A stretch of DNA of 64,000 bases, from positions 1,237,014 through 1,301,013 of the forward strand of contig VYZB01000077.1 in the NCBI GenBank assembly GCA_013397455.1, read 5' to 3'. The stretch comes from Crotophaga sulcirostris. Its lineage: Eukaryota > Chordata > Aves > Cuculiformes > Crotophagidae. The position numbers and the translations under genes are program-made. Below the pieces are notes generated by a model, which was not told the DNA's origin, ran no database searches, and saw only the letters and a program-made list of their open reading frames with translations. Below, one piece after another: positions 36,441-47,800 of this stretch (position 1 is its first letter; the number at the start of each line of letters is the position of its first letter).

Positions 36441-37011
36441 GCTTTAATAATAAATGAAATTTCTTGATGTTTACTGTCTGAAAAAGGACTAAAAGCAGGA
36501 TTATTCATATTTTAAAAAAAAAAATACAACCCAGACAACAATTCCTATCCAATACAAAAATGGTACAGAAACACAAAACTTCCAATTTTTGTTGTACTAT
36601 ATAGTGCTAATAGACCAACAGACTTTCAGAAGTCATGTGCAACTATCTATAACTCTTAGTTAATTAAAAATTAAATCAATACCTTATTGAGATATTTGTG
36701 GTTCATATTCTCATTTGCTACGTGCCATGTTTCATCACGTACATCCCTGAAAAGGAGTATACAACATGATTGATTTTATTTGATAGGATTCTGTATTACT
36801 TTATAAGCACTCTGTATGTATATAAATGACAATGCGAAGTCTAGGGGAGTTAGATGAATGTGCCTGGAAGACAGTTTTAACCATCCTATTTCAAATGACC
36901 CAGAGGGGACAGGCTGACTGTCTTGAGCACCAGAAAAAGTTTCTGTGTCTAGTCAAGACATAGAAATTTAGAGGGATCAGTGACCTAATTAAAGAACATG
37001 AATTCTTCTGG
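36441..37011. other. Non-coding, no gene seen
   Basis: AT-rich spacer between the CR1 and the probable LTR. It contains an A-run at about 36,513-36,523 and no recognisable element. Confidence 0.5.
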
Positions 37012-37520
37012 TGTTGACGCCTAAAGTTCAAATGTTCTTTTTATACAGGAAACCCGCCTGCCTGGCTGCTACACAAATATTAAAACAACTCCACGTGAGA
37101 CAAGTTTTTTCAGCATCTGGCCTGCAGCACCATGAGACAGTAGCTAAATCTTTGCTATGCAAGACCTCCTTGTCAATCTTGAGCTTAAACATAGTAGCCA
37201 ATGTAATAGGATGTTTATTAGGGGAAACAAATAATTCGTTTCTTGAGATAAGCTCCTAACATCAACCACATTCCTCTTGCAAGTTACTGTGAAATGACAA
37301 CTGTGTTTTCTTCTTAACTATACTCCTTTCAGGAAGAGACTCTATGCCTGCTAAAGTAATTTGTAGCCTTTCCCTCCTTATAAACGAAAGTCAAGGTTGA
37401 ATAAGATAACTAATGAGTTGGACGACTTCATACTTGAACACCAGAAGAGAGATAGCTCCAAGTTTCCTTCCTTTAATCCTTGGTGGGTCGCTCTTATTCT
37501 CATAACTTTCTCTCCCGACA
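37012..37520 (+). mobile_element. Probable solo LTR of an endogenous retrovirus
   Basis: A 509-base unit begins TGTTGACGCC and ends CTCTCCCGACA, giving an imperfect TG..CA terminal inverted repeat. In the expected order it carries a TATAAA box (37,379-37,384), an AATAAG polyadenylation-like signal 16 bases later (37,400-37,405) and a U5-like 3' part (CCTTGGTGGGTCGCTC). A clean target duplication abutting both ends is not seen; TTCTGG occurs just before the start and again 10 bases past the called end, so the 3' border could differ. No gag, pol or env sequence flanks it. I do not recognise the exact family. Confidence 0.45.
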
Positions 37521-38959
37521 AACTGTGTGTTTCTGGAAAAAAATACCTTATATAGGGTTTATCCAAATCACATCTACTTGGTTACCACATTCACCTTGGG
37601 ACAAAAGCCCTTAATGCAAGACAGGGATAAAATATGAAAACAGCGGTTTCCAACTGTTCTAAATCTTTACATTTTTAGAACTATATATTCTAGTGTCAGA
37701 AATGTAACTAATAAATTGAAAGTTTTCAAAATCACAACCAGGAGGTATGCTGCACCCTATAGCACGTGTTTTAAAAAGGAAATGACTGAATAAATTAAAA
37801 CATGGGAAGACAATCTGAGTTACATAATAGCTATATGTATTAAATCATTCCGGAGAAGTTGCAGCTGAACTAACACTCTGTAAAAATGAACTCTCTGTGG
37901 TAGACTCTTCGTGCACTGAACTTATTTAAAATGTAACAGAGAGGAGTGCATGGTTGAACAAAATGGAAAATTGCTGCCATGGAAGAGATATGTTCAGATT
38001 TATTCCTTTCAGAGGAGAAGATGATGATTCAGTTACATACAAGGGAGAAGCAATTAACTGTATCTTTCAGTTTAAATCCGATGCTTATTTGAAATGGTGT
38101 TTAACCCCAAAACAATTCTGTCCATCTTATCTAAATGCTCATCTGTAAAAGGAAGAAAGCATAATCTATTAATAGAGAAGACACTGTGGATGTAATTAGA
38201 AATTGTTTACAGTCTGAATAAACACCAGGTCTGAATGCTTTCCCTGTAAATGCTCATTTAAGCACCCCATTGACCATTTTTTTCTCAAAATGTTCAATCA
38301 TGTTTTCACTTCAAGTGCATGACATAACCACAGCCTGGATAAAATTAAAATCTTAATAGCCTAATATACAGTCCCTTACAGGGGGCCCCTTACAGACCAA
38401 CCAGCCTTATGAATTCAGATCTTACTGTTTTAACTAAATTAGGAGCCAATGAGCTGGAACACATAATTTAATTTTATGATGCACTGAAAGTATTTCAGTA
38501 GGTAGTTGTACCAGACTGCTACAACACACAGTCTCAGAAAGGTATTTTACAGATTGTCTGTATGATACATTTTAAAGAACAGAAATTATCTGTTATCAGT
38601 AAATATAGAAACTTGTCTGATCTTTCAGGTTCTTTTATTGGTTTTTAAAGAACTGAGTTTGAAAAATACTTTGCCATGTGTAAGACCAAAATACTGCAGT
38701 TATTGCTTGGAGAACCAGCTCTTTTTCTTTCTGCTGTTCCTTTTTCAAAAAATTTACTTGCCAGAACTCCCTTCTAGTGATCTCCCTTTTGTAGCTACTA
38801 TGAAAACATTAGCTTTAACTTTGTCAGAGAAAGAAATGTAAACATACACCCAATCTCCTATACTCATATGCTAAAAGCATTAGTATTACGTTGTTGCACC
38901 TAGAATTTAGTAGTTCAAGGGACTGTTGCTCATGCATCCTGGAAAAAGAGAATTCCTTC
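37521..38959. other. Non-coding, no gene seen
   Basis: AT-rich interval between the two LTR candidates. No internal retroviral coding sequence is visible, so the two LTRs do not bracket a provirus. Confidence 0.5.
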
Positions 38960-39543
38960 TGCTGGTTTTGGCTGGAGTAATTTTCTTCATAGTAGCTAGT
39001 ATGGGGCTATGTTTTGGGTTTGTGCTGGAATAGGTGTTGATAATTCAGAGATGTTTTATTACTGCTGAGCAGTGCTCACACGGAGCCCAGGCATGTTCTG
39101 CTTCTCACACCAACCCGCCAGTGAATAGGCTGGGGGTGCATAAGAAGTTGGGAGCAGGCATAACTGGGGCACCTGACCCCGACTGACCAAAGGGATATTA
39201 CATGACATCAAGCTCAGCATATAAATCTGGGGGAAGAAGAAGGAACGGGGAATGTTCAGAGTTATGCAACTTGTTTTCCCAAGTAACTGTTACGTGTGAT
39301 GGAACCCAACTTTTCTGGAGATGGCTGAACAGCTATCTGCTGATGGTAAGCAGTGAAAGAATTCCTTGTTTTTCTCTGCTTGCATGTGTGGCTTTTGCTT
39401 TACTTCTTAAACTGTCTTTGTCTCAACCCACAAGTTTCCTCACTTTTACTTTTCCAGTTCTCAAGCCTATCTGACTGGGCGCGAGGAGGAGTGAGCGAGC
39501 AGCTGTGTGGTGCTTAGTTGCCAACTAGGGTTAAACCACAACA
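38960..39543 (+). mobile_element. Avian endogenous retrovirus solo LTR
   Basis: Full-length match to an LTR seen in many bird genomes. It opens TGCTGGTTTTGGCTGGAGTA, then TTCTTCATAGTAGCTAGTAT, GGGGCTATGTTTTGG, GCTTCTCACACCAACCC, GAATAGGCTGGGGGTGCATA and CTGACCAAAGGGATATTACA. It has a promoter with TATAAA at 39,220-39,225, a downstream pyrimidine-rich U5 (GTTTCCTCACTTTTACTTTT) and the terminus GAGTGAGCGAGCAGCTGTGT..TTAAACCACAACA. A 90-codon frame inside (39,202-39,474) is not coding. No target-site duplication is clear; TCCTT occurs near both ends but with a one-base offset. Internal genes are absent, so it arose by LTR-LTR recombination. The family class (probably ERVL or ERV1) is inferred. 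Confidence 0.9.
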
Positions 39544-41369
39544 GTCCTTTTTTTTGGCCCCCAATAAGGGGCTCGAAGGATTCGAGATAATGACAGATTT
39601 GATTGGAATGTGCTAGATCAAATTTATACTAGTTAGTACTGTTTAACTATTAATGGGCAGGCTTCTGTGCTTGCTTGCCTCATTGTATATTAGAGTCCAG
39701 TGCTCATTTGTGGCTGCTTTTTCACACAATTGGTAATTGTATGATGTATAAAACTTTTGCTGCAAAAAAGATTTTAACTATATTTACTTATTTAGGAGAG
39801 ATGCACAGAAAATGGCAATATTAATTGGAAGGACTCCATTGTATTTCCTAGCATGCTTTCTAATCAGTGATTTTAATAAAATCAGAGGTATTGTGCTTTC
39901 AGGGAATGTTAAGAACGTTACTCTACAGGAACACTTCAGTGGTTGCTCTGTCTTTTTTCAGTTTTATGGCACAGCAGATGGGGCAATTTCAGTGAGGGAA
40001 GACAGCACAAATTCTGTATGTCCTGTGCTTCTTGATGTCTTTGAGGAAGAAATCAAGTTGAATCTCTTGTAGTTAGGCTGATGAGGACTTAGAAGTAGGT
40101 GAACTGTGAATACTTAAGTTCTTTTCATTACACAGAGCTGCAAATTTTAAACCAGAGATGGACAAACCTCTTCACTGTAGAAGCTCCAGCCTAAAATCTT
40201 TGTGGATAAGAAACTGCATGGGCTGCAGGAGAATCTTAGGAGAATCAAGGATACTTAGGAGAATCAAGGATAGCAGGAGTGTGATTTCCCAAGACGCAGT
40301 GACGGAAGAGTCCTTCTGCTCCATAGGGCTGACCTCTCTTGCTTCTCAGGCCCGAAGTACCTGAGGTTTATCGTCTTTTGCTGTTCACCAGCTTCGTTGT
40401 AAGGAAACCCCTTTGAACATCCACTTCAGTCTAACACCACATTTTGGCCAGCCTTATCAGATTGCTTTAGGAATCTAAATTAGCTTAAGCATTAACCTCA
40501 GGAGTAAATGGTCTCATTATAATCAGTGCAGCTACCAACAGGCTAAACTTATGATTCATTATTTAGGACCCTCCATTAATAGAGTAACAGAGTGGGTTCT
40601 AGTGGTTCCATATGTCCACTCATTTTTCATTTATTGAAAGGTACTGCACCAGCCACAATTCAGATCAAGCTTCTTTACAACGTATTATTATAACCTATTG
40701 GAGGTAAGAATATACAGTATGTAGTGCGGTGAGACGCAGGCCTTGTTCATTTGAAAAGATACAGTCACTATAAGGATGAAGTGAAAACATGCTTATTTCA
40801 TTTGAAACTCCGATATGTTCCATTCAAGGATCACAGCTTGTATATTTTTATAAATTTCTGGGATTTTGTTCTATTAAAACCAGTGCTTGAACCTGGGAGT
40901 TTGTCTTTTTTGGGGTTTAGAAAAGTATTTTTAAGATACACTTGCGAGGAATGGTACTACTCAATTTTCTAGAAATCCAAGGAAGATAAAGTCCATTCTC
41001 AGCTGATACAGTAGTCTGAGTGATAATACTAAAAATGACAAGACAAGGCAACTCCTATTCTTCTTATCAACAGTTTCTTTATCTTTTATCTATAAAGGAC
41101 ATTTGCGTCCATTTGAGGTCCAATTAAAACTAATTTTCATTGATCTATTAATAATAATAAAATCAGGATTTAGTAGGGATTTATTGGACCTCTTCTGAAT
41201 TTTCTCCTTTCTAGATCCACCATCTCTAGATCCACTAAACTCAGATCTTTAAGTCATTCCTAATAACTCATGTTTTATCAACTTCATTGTCTCTGTAGCT
41301 CCTTGCAAGGTCACTTGCTGGTCCACATTTTTATTGGGATGTGTTACTAAAAGAAGCTGGGGCTGTGTT
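39544..41369. other. Non-coding, no gene seen
   Basis: AT-rich. A 9-base T-run starts about 39,548, immediately after the LTR. Frames at 39,812-40,072 and 40,158-40,364 (+) show no motif. Confidence 0.45.
40235..40272. repeat. Perfect 19-bp tandem duplication
   Basis: CTTAGGAGAATCAAGGATA occurs twice head to tail (40,235-40,253 and 40,254-40,272), preceded by a further partial unit (AGGAGAAT). Two identical copies point to a recent slippage event. Confidence 0.9.
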
Positions 41370-41387
41370 GGGGTAGGGGTGGGTGGG
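41370..41387 (+). other. G-quadruplex-capable tract
   Basis: GGGG-TA-GGGG-T-GGG-T-GGG with an additional GG after an A. Four runs with loops of one or two bases fit the canonical quadruplex pattern. Prediction only. Confidence 0.8.
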
Positions 41388-41658
41388 AGGATTACTTCGC
41401 ACGTGTTGCATTTGATGCTTCAGTTCGTCTGTCACAATAGGATGAACAGACTTAGACTCGAGTTGTGTTCTGCTCCAAAGAGATTTCTCCAGATCTGCTA
41501 CTTATCCAGTAGTTGCTTTCTCATATCTGTGCAGCTACCTGTTTAGATGTTGCAGTTGTTTTACATATTAAGTATAACTTTAGTTTCCGATAATTAAAAG
41601 AAACTAAAAATACAGGCTCAATTTTCTGACCTGACTGAAAAGGGAATTCTAGAAACTT

Positions 41659-41905
41659 TCACAGTATCAGAGTATTACAAGGTTGGAAAGAACCTCTGAG
41701 ACCATCGAGTCCAACCTATAACCCAACACTAACACCAACTCATCATCTAAACCATGGCACTCAGTGCCTCATCCAATCTCCTCTTAAACACCCCCAGGGT
41801 TGGTGACTCCACCCCTCCCTGGGCAGCGCATTCCAATGGCTAACTACCCTTTCAGTGAAGAACTTTTTCCTTTCAGTGAGTGTCTTTAATTCCAACTTTT
41901 ACTTT
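41659..41905 (-). mobile_element. CR1 LINE 3' end, antisense
   Basis: Plus-strand landmarks are CACAGTATCAGAGTATTACA, GGTTGGAAAGAACCTCTGAG, ACCATCGAGTCCAACCTATA, CATCTAAACCATGGCACTCA, GTGCCTCATCCAATCTCCTC, CTTAAACACCCCCAGGGTTG and CAGTGAAGAACTTTTTCCTT. These match the common avian CR1 3' UTR and last ORF2 codons in reverse. The octamer tail is worn. 5'-truncated, about 245 bases. Confidence 0.92.
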
Positions 41906-42534
41906 TATTTCACTGATTTTATTTTATCCTTATTGTTCTTGAAATAGGCGTTCCATACACATTAAATGAGAGCTATACCACAACTAGAGTGAAATCACTC
42001 AGTCTGCGTTTTGAATGCTTAAAACTCTTATGCATTTTTTTAATTGTCAGGTTCCTGTAACTATAATATTATCAATCCCTTTTTCTTGAATTTTAATGGA
42101 AGTCTTGGAAGGACATTTGTTTTCAGTGGTAACTTCTGTAAATTTATTTTTTTTTCCAGATGCTCAGACATAAACTGTTGGGTTTGACTATGTCCCATAA
42201 CACAGCTTTCCTGTACCATGTCCTCACAGACGTGCATTTGCATGTAACTAATGTGGCTGAAGTTGAGGGGGCTGCTTGCAGGGTGTATATTTAAGCATAT
42301 GTTTACATCTTGTGAATACTGAGTCTTTACTTTGAGGTCTTCAGGGAAGCAACTCAGTCTACTTTTCTCCCTGAAGAGCGTCCCATGCATTATACTAACA
42401 ACAAATAATAGAAGAATGGGTATATTTTCTTATTCCAGTATACTAATTTACACAAAGAAAACTAGATCCTTCCAAATTTTCAAGTGCCTGCAGATTTCTT
42501 TAACAAATACTTTTGTTGTCTGATGACCTTCCTT
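41906..42534. other. Non-coding, no gene seen
   Basis: AT-rich. A 109-codon minus frame at 42,061-42,390 has no recognisable motif. Confidence 0.45.
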
Positions 42535-42960
42535 CATTAGTATGAATTTCCCTTCAAGGCAGGCATTTTTCAATCAACAGTAATTTGCATATAATTTATC
42601 AAGAGAAAAGAAAAGCAAAATAATTTTATTTAAAGATTTCCCTTTGTTTTAAGTGTCATTAGCAGTTCTGACTAATCAGATTTTTACAATCTCATCAGGC
42701 GCTTTTAGAAAATCTCTATGAACTCATCTAGAGGATGCATTTATTCCTAAGTGTCCTGTATTGCATTACAGCACAGTAACGAGTCACTGACTGCTACAGA
42801 TGTTTATGTGAAATGCAATTAACACTCTGCCAATTTAGTTTTTATAGGACACAATCAATTTTTATTCATTTTAAAGCTAGAATGCTTTCTTTTATTGTGT
42901 GCTGCCTCTCTGCTGATTACATAGCTAAACAAATTATTCTTCTGTTTGTAGTAAATGGGA
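42535..42960. promoter_or_regulatory. Probable conserved non-coding element
   Basis: Transposon-free block dense in developmental-factor words: TTTTTCAATCAACAG, TAATTTGCATATAATTTATC (octamer-like ATTTGCAT), CTGACTAATCAGATT, TGCATTACAGCACAG, GTGAAATGCAATTAACAC, CACAATCAATTTTTATTC and CTGCTGATTACATAGC. CpGs are preserved (AGGCGC, AACGAG). The pattern is like vertebrate ultraconserved-type enhancers. I have no alignment, so constraint is inferred from composition. Confidence 0.4.
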
Positions 42961-43689
42961 GTGTTTAAGCAGACAGCACTGTGGCATATTACATGGATCA
43001 CATATAAGATAGGAATTAAATATTTCGATTATGTAGAATTTTGTAAGAACTAAAAGCTAGTTTTCAAATATCCTTATGTTTGGTTTATTTTTTAAAAAGC
43101 CCACATGAATGTGAATAATGCTATTTATAGATGCTTGCTTAATTACAAGCTTGGTCCTATGATGTGCCTGGTGTCCACAGCTACCATGCCTTTCATTATT
43201 AGGGGAATAGAAGACTCAGCTTGTTCAGGGTCTCCTTTAATAATGACATTTTCTTGAATACTTGACTTAGTTATAGTAATTGCAGTGGACAATACTAAAT
43301 TATTATACGCTAATCTTTGTTACATAAAAATACCCTAAATAAGTGATACATTCAACAAACATAAGGATATTGTAAGGGCTGTCAAATAGTTGAGAATAAG
43401 ATTTCAGGATGATCCCTATTGGCTAATGTTTTTTGATATTAAGGGTGATGTTAATTCAAGTAAGTGGTGAGAAGGGAAGAAGACGACTGGAGGTGGCACA
43501 AATGTGGACTAATAGGAAAAAAATTTTGCTTAGAATGAACCACTTTCTGCACTTAGCAAGGCAGAAGCTTTTTTTTTCTAGGAAGTGGTTCTACCTTAAA
43601 TATCTGTTATCCTGACTTTAGTGATCACATGCAGAATCTGTAAATTTGGCTTCTGTTCACTATTCTTTCTGTCTTTAGAAGCGTGGTGT

Positions 43690-44280
43690 ATCATTTCCTA
43701 TCCCTTTCTTATGCATTTGTTTGTTTGCTTTTCTTCCTTGACTGCTGGGCTGTGTTTATCTGCTTTAGTAAAAGCTTATCAAAGCATTGCTCCCCACCTG
43801 TCCCTAAGATATATAATTGTATCATTGGGCTGGCCAGGGAAACCCTTGAATGTGACTGCATGCAGGCCATCTGCAGGCATCTTCTGTTTGGGGGGCTGTG
43901 GTTAACCCTGTTCTGCCTGGGCACCCGCTGTGTTTCATTCTCTAGCAAGCAGTCTCAGCACTGTCCTTCTGCCAATACTGATGTTTCTTCCTGGGTGGGT
44001 CCTCCTGGTCACTATTCTTTCTCATGGTCAGTTCTAGTGGTTGTTCCTGGGGTGTTCTCTCCTCTGTTTGTTTCATCCTGCCCCAGGTCCTGCACTGCCC
44101 CTTACAGCTCTGCGTACCCAGCTCTTGTCTCACCAGTCCTAGCTTTCTTATTCCTCCCTCTGCTCACCCCTCTGCCTATTCTTAATGCTTTTCTCAACCA
44201 CAGAACTCATTTTCTCTCTCATCTGCTCTTCTTTCCCTGCATTTGAATCAGTTTCTTTCTTTGTCCTTCCTGGACATAAC
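43690..44280. repeat. Pyrimidine-rich low-complexity block with a 187-codon frame
   Basis: The plus strand is strongly C/T-biased, increasingly so from about 44,060 (TCTCTCATCTGCTCTTCTTT). The longest frame in the window (43,683-44,246, plus, 187 codons) lies here. Its product is rich in Leu, Phe, Ser, Pro and Cys, exactly what a pyrimidine-rich strand gives by chance. Nothing resembles a transmembrane protein family with conserved motifs. I do not call a gene. Confidence 0.55.
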
Positions 44281-44545
44281 ACAGAGAATGAAGGGAAGGA
44301 AAATTTTAAAAAAAAAGATTAAACCCATTTCTGCCCTAATTTTTTGAGACAACCCACTGAGGATTGCCCAAAGCATACCATATGTGGACAGATTGGTCCA
44401 TAGAATTGACCTGCTAGCATATAATATATTGTCAGGTCTTTACCATGAGCTGCAGTTTTGCAAGTTTAATTATTTTTTACTACATTCATAGGGAAGTTAA
44501 TAATTGCTGCCCTGAAATAAATTTCATGTTTCTGGTGTATAGTCT

Positions 44546-44588
44546 ATAATAAATAAATAAGTAAATAAGTAGGTAAATAAATAAATAA
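44546..44588. repeat. (AAAT)n microsatellite
   Basis: About ten near-perfect AAAT units, with three interruptions (AAGT and AGGT). Confidence 0.85.
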
Positions 44589-47450
44589 TTATTTTGCATG
44601 TGGGTGGAATTGTTTTCTTTTTTATCATTCTCAAAAATGGCTGAACAATTTTCATTGATATTTCATTCCAATCAGCTTGATATTGAGGAAGCTATAAATT
44701 TACTATGTAATTTGTTTCTGTAGTAGTTAAAGCACTTGTACATTTAAGTTTTCTAGGCCTCTCTGCCAGCCAAGCTGGAAAGTAAGTTGAAAAGCTATTT
44801 CATCAGCAGCTGCCTTGCTACCCTTTCTCTGTCAGGCTGCAAGACTTGCAAATGTTCTTATAGTCCTGGTCACTCAGAGAATGCTTAGATTACACCTACC
44901 GACTATCAGAACCACCTCTGCATAATCTATGCAACTATTACAATGCTTCTTGTTTTAGAGAAGGCAGTAACCCTATGTGTTTTTAAAGCCCACATTTACA
45001 TCCTCTGAATGTTTGCTGCACGTTTCAGCGAGGTTTCAGTGTAACTCCGGAGGTACGAGAGCTTAAAGGCAGTCTTTATACTTGCCTGTCAAGTGTCATG
45101 AATGCTTCTAGTTTTGTTATCTGTACCTATGTTAATTTACATGGGATGCAGTTACAGCACACTGATGAATTTTCCTGTCCTCAAGCATTGAGAGAGAAAA
45201 TTAAAGCACAGATGTAGTTTTCTTATACTTGAACTGTGACTATAAATAATGCACACAAGTTTATATAATTAAATAATTAATAGTTCCCCTCAAATTTAGT
45301 TATAAACTACTAAAGTCAATATTTAATATATATTTTACAGTTCAGATTTCTGTAAAATGCATGTAATAACTTTATAGAGCACCACAACACAAATCTAAAG
45401 AAAATATTTTCAGATTATAATAAACCCATTTAAATTGGTCATGTAAGGAAGATCATGCACTCACAGAAAAAGTACAAAGGTTTTGTTTTCTTTTTCAGAT
45501 GATTTTTACCTGATCTGGCTTTCTGTGGCAAGTAACAAAGTATTAGGACCTTTAGTGCTAATGCTAATAACTCACAACCTAATGTAGAGTTTTCCGAGGC
45601 CTCCCTGCAGACAGTATGAAGGCTTCTTTTTTCACTTCTAAAATTTATTAGTATTCAAGTTCAGTGAAGCCTAAATGAATAATTGCAGAAAATAAACACC
45701 CCTAGGAAGTATGAACAAGGTGAGCTATAGAAGCTGCTCTCACACCGAAATCAGATGAGATCCACATTTGGTTCTCTCCTGTTTCTCTTGCGATTTTGCA
45801 AAGGAAATGGTACATTGACAACAACCGTTTTTAGTAACACGTTGTAATTGCCACAGTGTTAGGGGATGAACCGTTGTGAAGCAGGGAAAAAAAAGGCTGA
45901 AAATGACCAGCAAGGACACTTTAATGAACACTTGAATGCACCTTAAATGAAAACCAGATGTTCTTTGTTAACTTCAGCAGTAAGCCTTCTGTTCCGATTG
46001 AGGAAACTGTACCTTCATCAAGGACAGAGAACATGGAGAGCTCTTTCCAACAACAATGCATATTCTTTTGTGTGTTTAATAGATAATCCTGCAGAGGTAT
46101 GTTTCTGTACCTTTCTGAACCTTTATGGCATATTTATCATCACTGATATAAATAACAACCCATGGCACCGTAATTTTATGATTTGAACTATACAGTTCTT
46201 TATTTAAGAAAGCTCTGTAGCACAATTCACTTAGCAAATGGAAAATATTTCTGGAAAATAACTACCGAAAAGCTACAAGAAAGAGCTATTTCCTTACCAT
46301 TTCAATGCACCAGAAGGAATACTGCAAATAAAGCAATACTGTAAATAGAATTTGATTTTCAGCATAGTTTTGATTTAATAGATCATACATACCATTTTTA
46401 GCTATCTGTTTGGCAAGTTGTAGTGGGGCTGCTGACAGGAAACTAAAAAATCCTGGGAGAATTATTCGCAGTATTTATGTGCATATGTTTACCTATATCA
46501 GTACATACCTAGATATTCAGAGATACATAGCATTGTGTATAAACTCGAGACTGTAAAAACATTGGCTTGTAGAACATCTACAGCATCTAAGTCAGATATT
46601 ATGTGCTTCAGTTACCCCTGTAGACCTGCAGTCCTACTGCCGGTACAACTTGATGGACACTGGTGGAGCATAATGATAAATTGTCTCTTCAGACTTTACA
46701 GAGAGGGTTTCATCAGAGATGTTCAGAACTTATTCTGGAAACTTATAGCATTTTATAGGTTTAGCAGTGATTTCACGAGGTCATCGGGTTGGTGTGCAGC
46801 TCATGGTGTATGGCCAACTGGATCCTTGGTAGGCATTGAGGATCCTGCCTCCGCCGTGGAAAGGATACAGGTAATTTCCTGTACCGTCCATCCCCTTTCC
46901 CTCTAGGAGAAGCAGAACTGGAGGTAGGTCATGGTGAAACTAGCTGCTCTGTGCTTCATCACTTATTGGACTCTGTTAGTTGTAGTACATGTGGGCTCCT
47001 GGTTGTTATAGCTGGAGGTGAGGAATGGGGAGGAATAGCCAGCTTCTTGTAGCTGTCCCTCTCTCCGATGTCTGAACATAGTTTTAGAATTACATATATT
47101 GTATTCTTTCATGAATTACTAATGTAATATGAATCATTACAATCTGCCACATCAAAGTTTACTGAATGGAAGTATAACATATCATGCCAAGATCTACTTG
47201 GAGACAATTTAATTTATGGCTTATTGACTAAAATTTGTGACCATTTTCTTCTGAGCTTTTAATATAAGCTGCATAAGGGTTTTTCAAGGCACTTACTTTA
47301 TAATAAGTGATGTAGGAGATCTGAAAGACTAGCATGCAATGGCTAATGCTAGTAATACAGCTACAAGTTCTTCCTTCTTTGTGCTTTAATCCTTCTGTAA
47401 TTAATATTTAATTATTTAGTCATTTATCTGTTCAGATAGTTAATAAATTA

Positions 47451-47800
47451 GGATGTTAGGATTATAGGAAAATTCAGTTTGGAAGATATCCTAGGAGGTC
47501 GCTACTTCAACCTCCTGCTCAAAGCAGGATCACCTGTAAGGTAAGACCAAGTTGCTCAGAGCTTTATCTAGTCCAGTCTTGAAAAACTTCCAAGTTATTC
47601 ACCTCAGGGTGAGAAAAGTTTTCCTATTATCCACTCTGAAACTCTTGTGTTTCAGCCTGCACCCATTATTACTCACCCCCTACCATGCATCCCTGTAAAG
47701 AGCCTGACTCTTGACTTCTTGATGACCTCCTTGCAGGCACCAGAAAGCTGCTATTGGGTTCCCCTTAAGCCTGCTAAGCTTGGTAGGGTTTGCCTGATTT
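47451..47800 (-). mobile_element. CR1 LINE 3' region, antisense, diverged
   Basis: Reversed CR1 landmarks: GGATTATAGGAAAATTCAG, TTTGGAAGATATCCTAGGAG, CAAAGCAGGATCACCTGTAA, TTATCTAGTCCAGTCTTGAA, AACTTCCAAGTTATTCACCT, GTGAGAAAAGTTTTCCTATT, CTTGATGACCTCCTTGCAGG and GAAAGCTGCTATTGGGTTCC. Divergence is intermediate, older than the copies at 35.8 and 41.7 kb. Confidence 0.85.

Larger units (their letters stand above)
42961..47450. other. Non-coding, no gene seen
   Basis: AT-rich apart from the C/T-rich block at 43,690-44,280. A 123-codon plus frame at 46,535-46,906 lies in a slightly GC-richer patch and has no motif. No transposon is recognised. Confidence 0.45.

Noticed and set aside
37006..37536. 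TTCTGG flanks as a 6-bp target-site duplication of the LTR candidate
   Set aside because: The right copy is 10 bases beyond the CA terminus and the intervening end (GTGTGT) is not LTR-like; a 6-base match can be chance.
39202..39474. 90-codon plus frame
   Set aside because: Lies wholly inside the solo LTR, spanning its promoter and U5; LTRs of this kind do not encode it.
37012..39543. The two LTRs as ends of one provirus
   Set aside because: The LTR sequences are unrelated to each other and the 1.4 kb between them has no retroviral coding sequence.
46535..46906. 123-codon frame with possible acceptor (CCCCTGTAG) and donor (CAG-GTAATT)
   Set aside because: Splice-like sites are weak, the peptide has no motif and there are no partner exons; a lncRNA exon cannot be excluded but is not supported.
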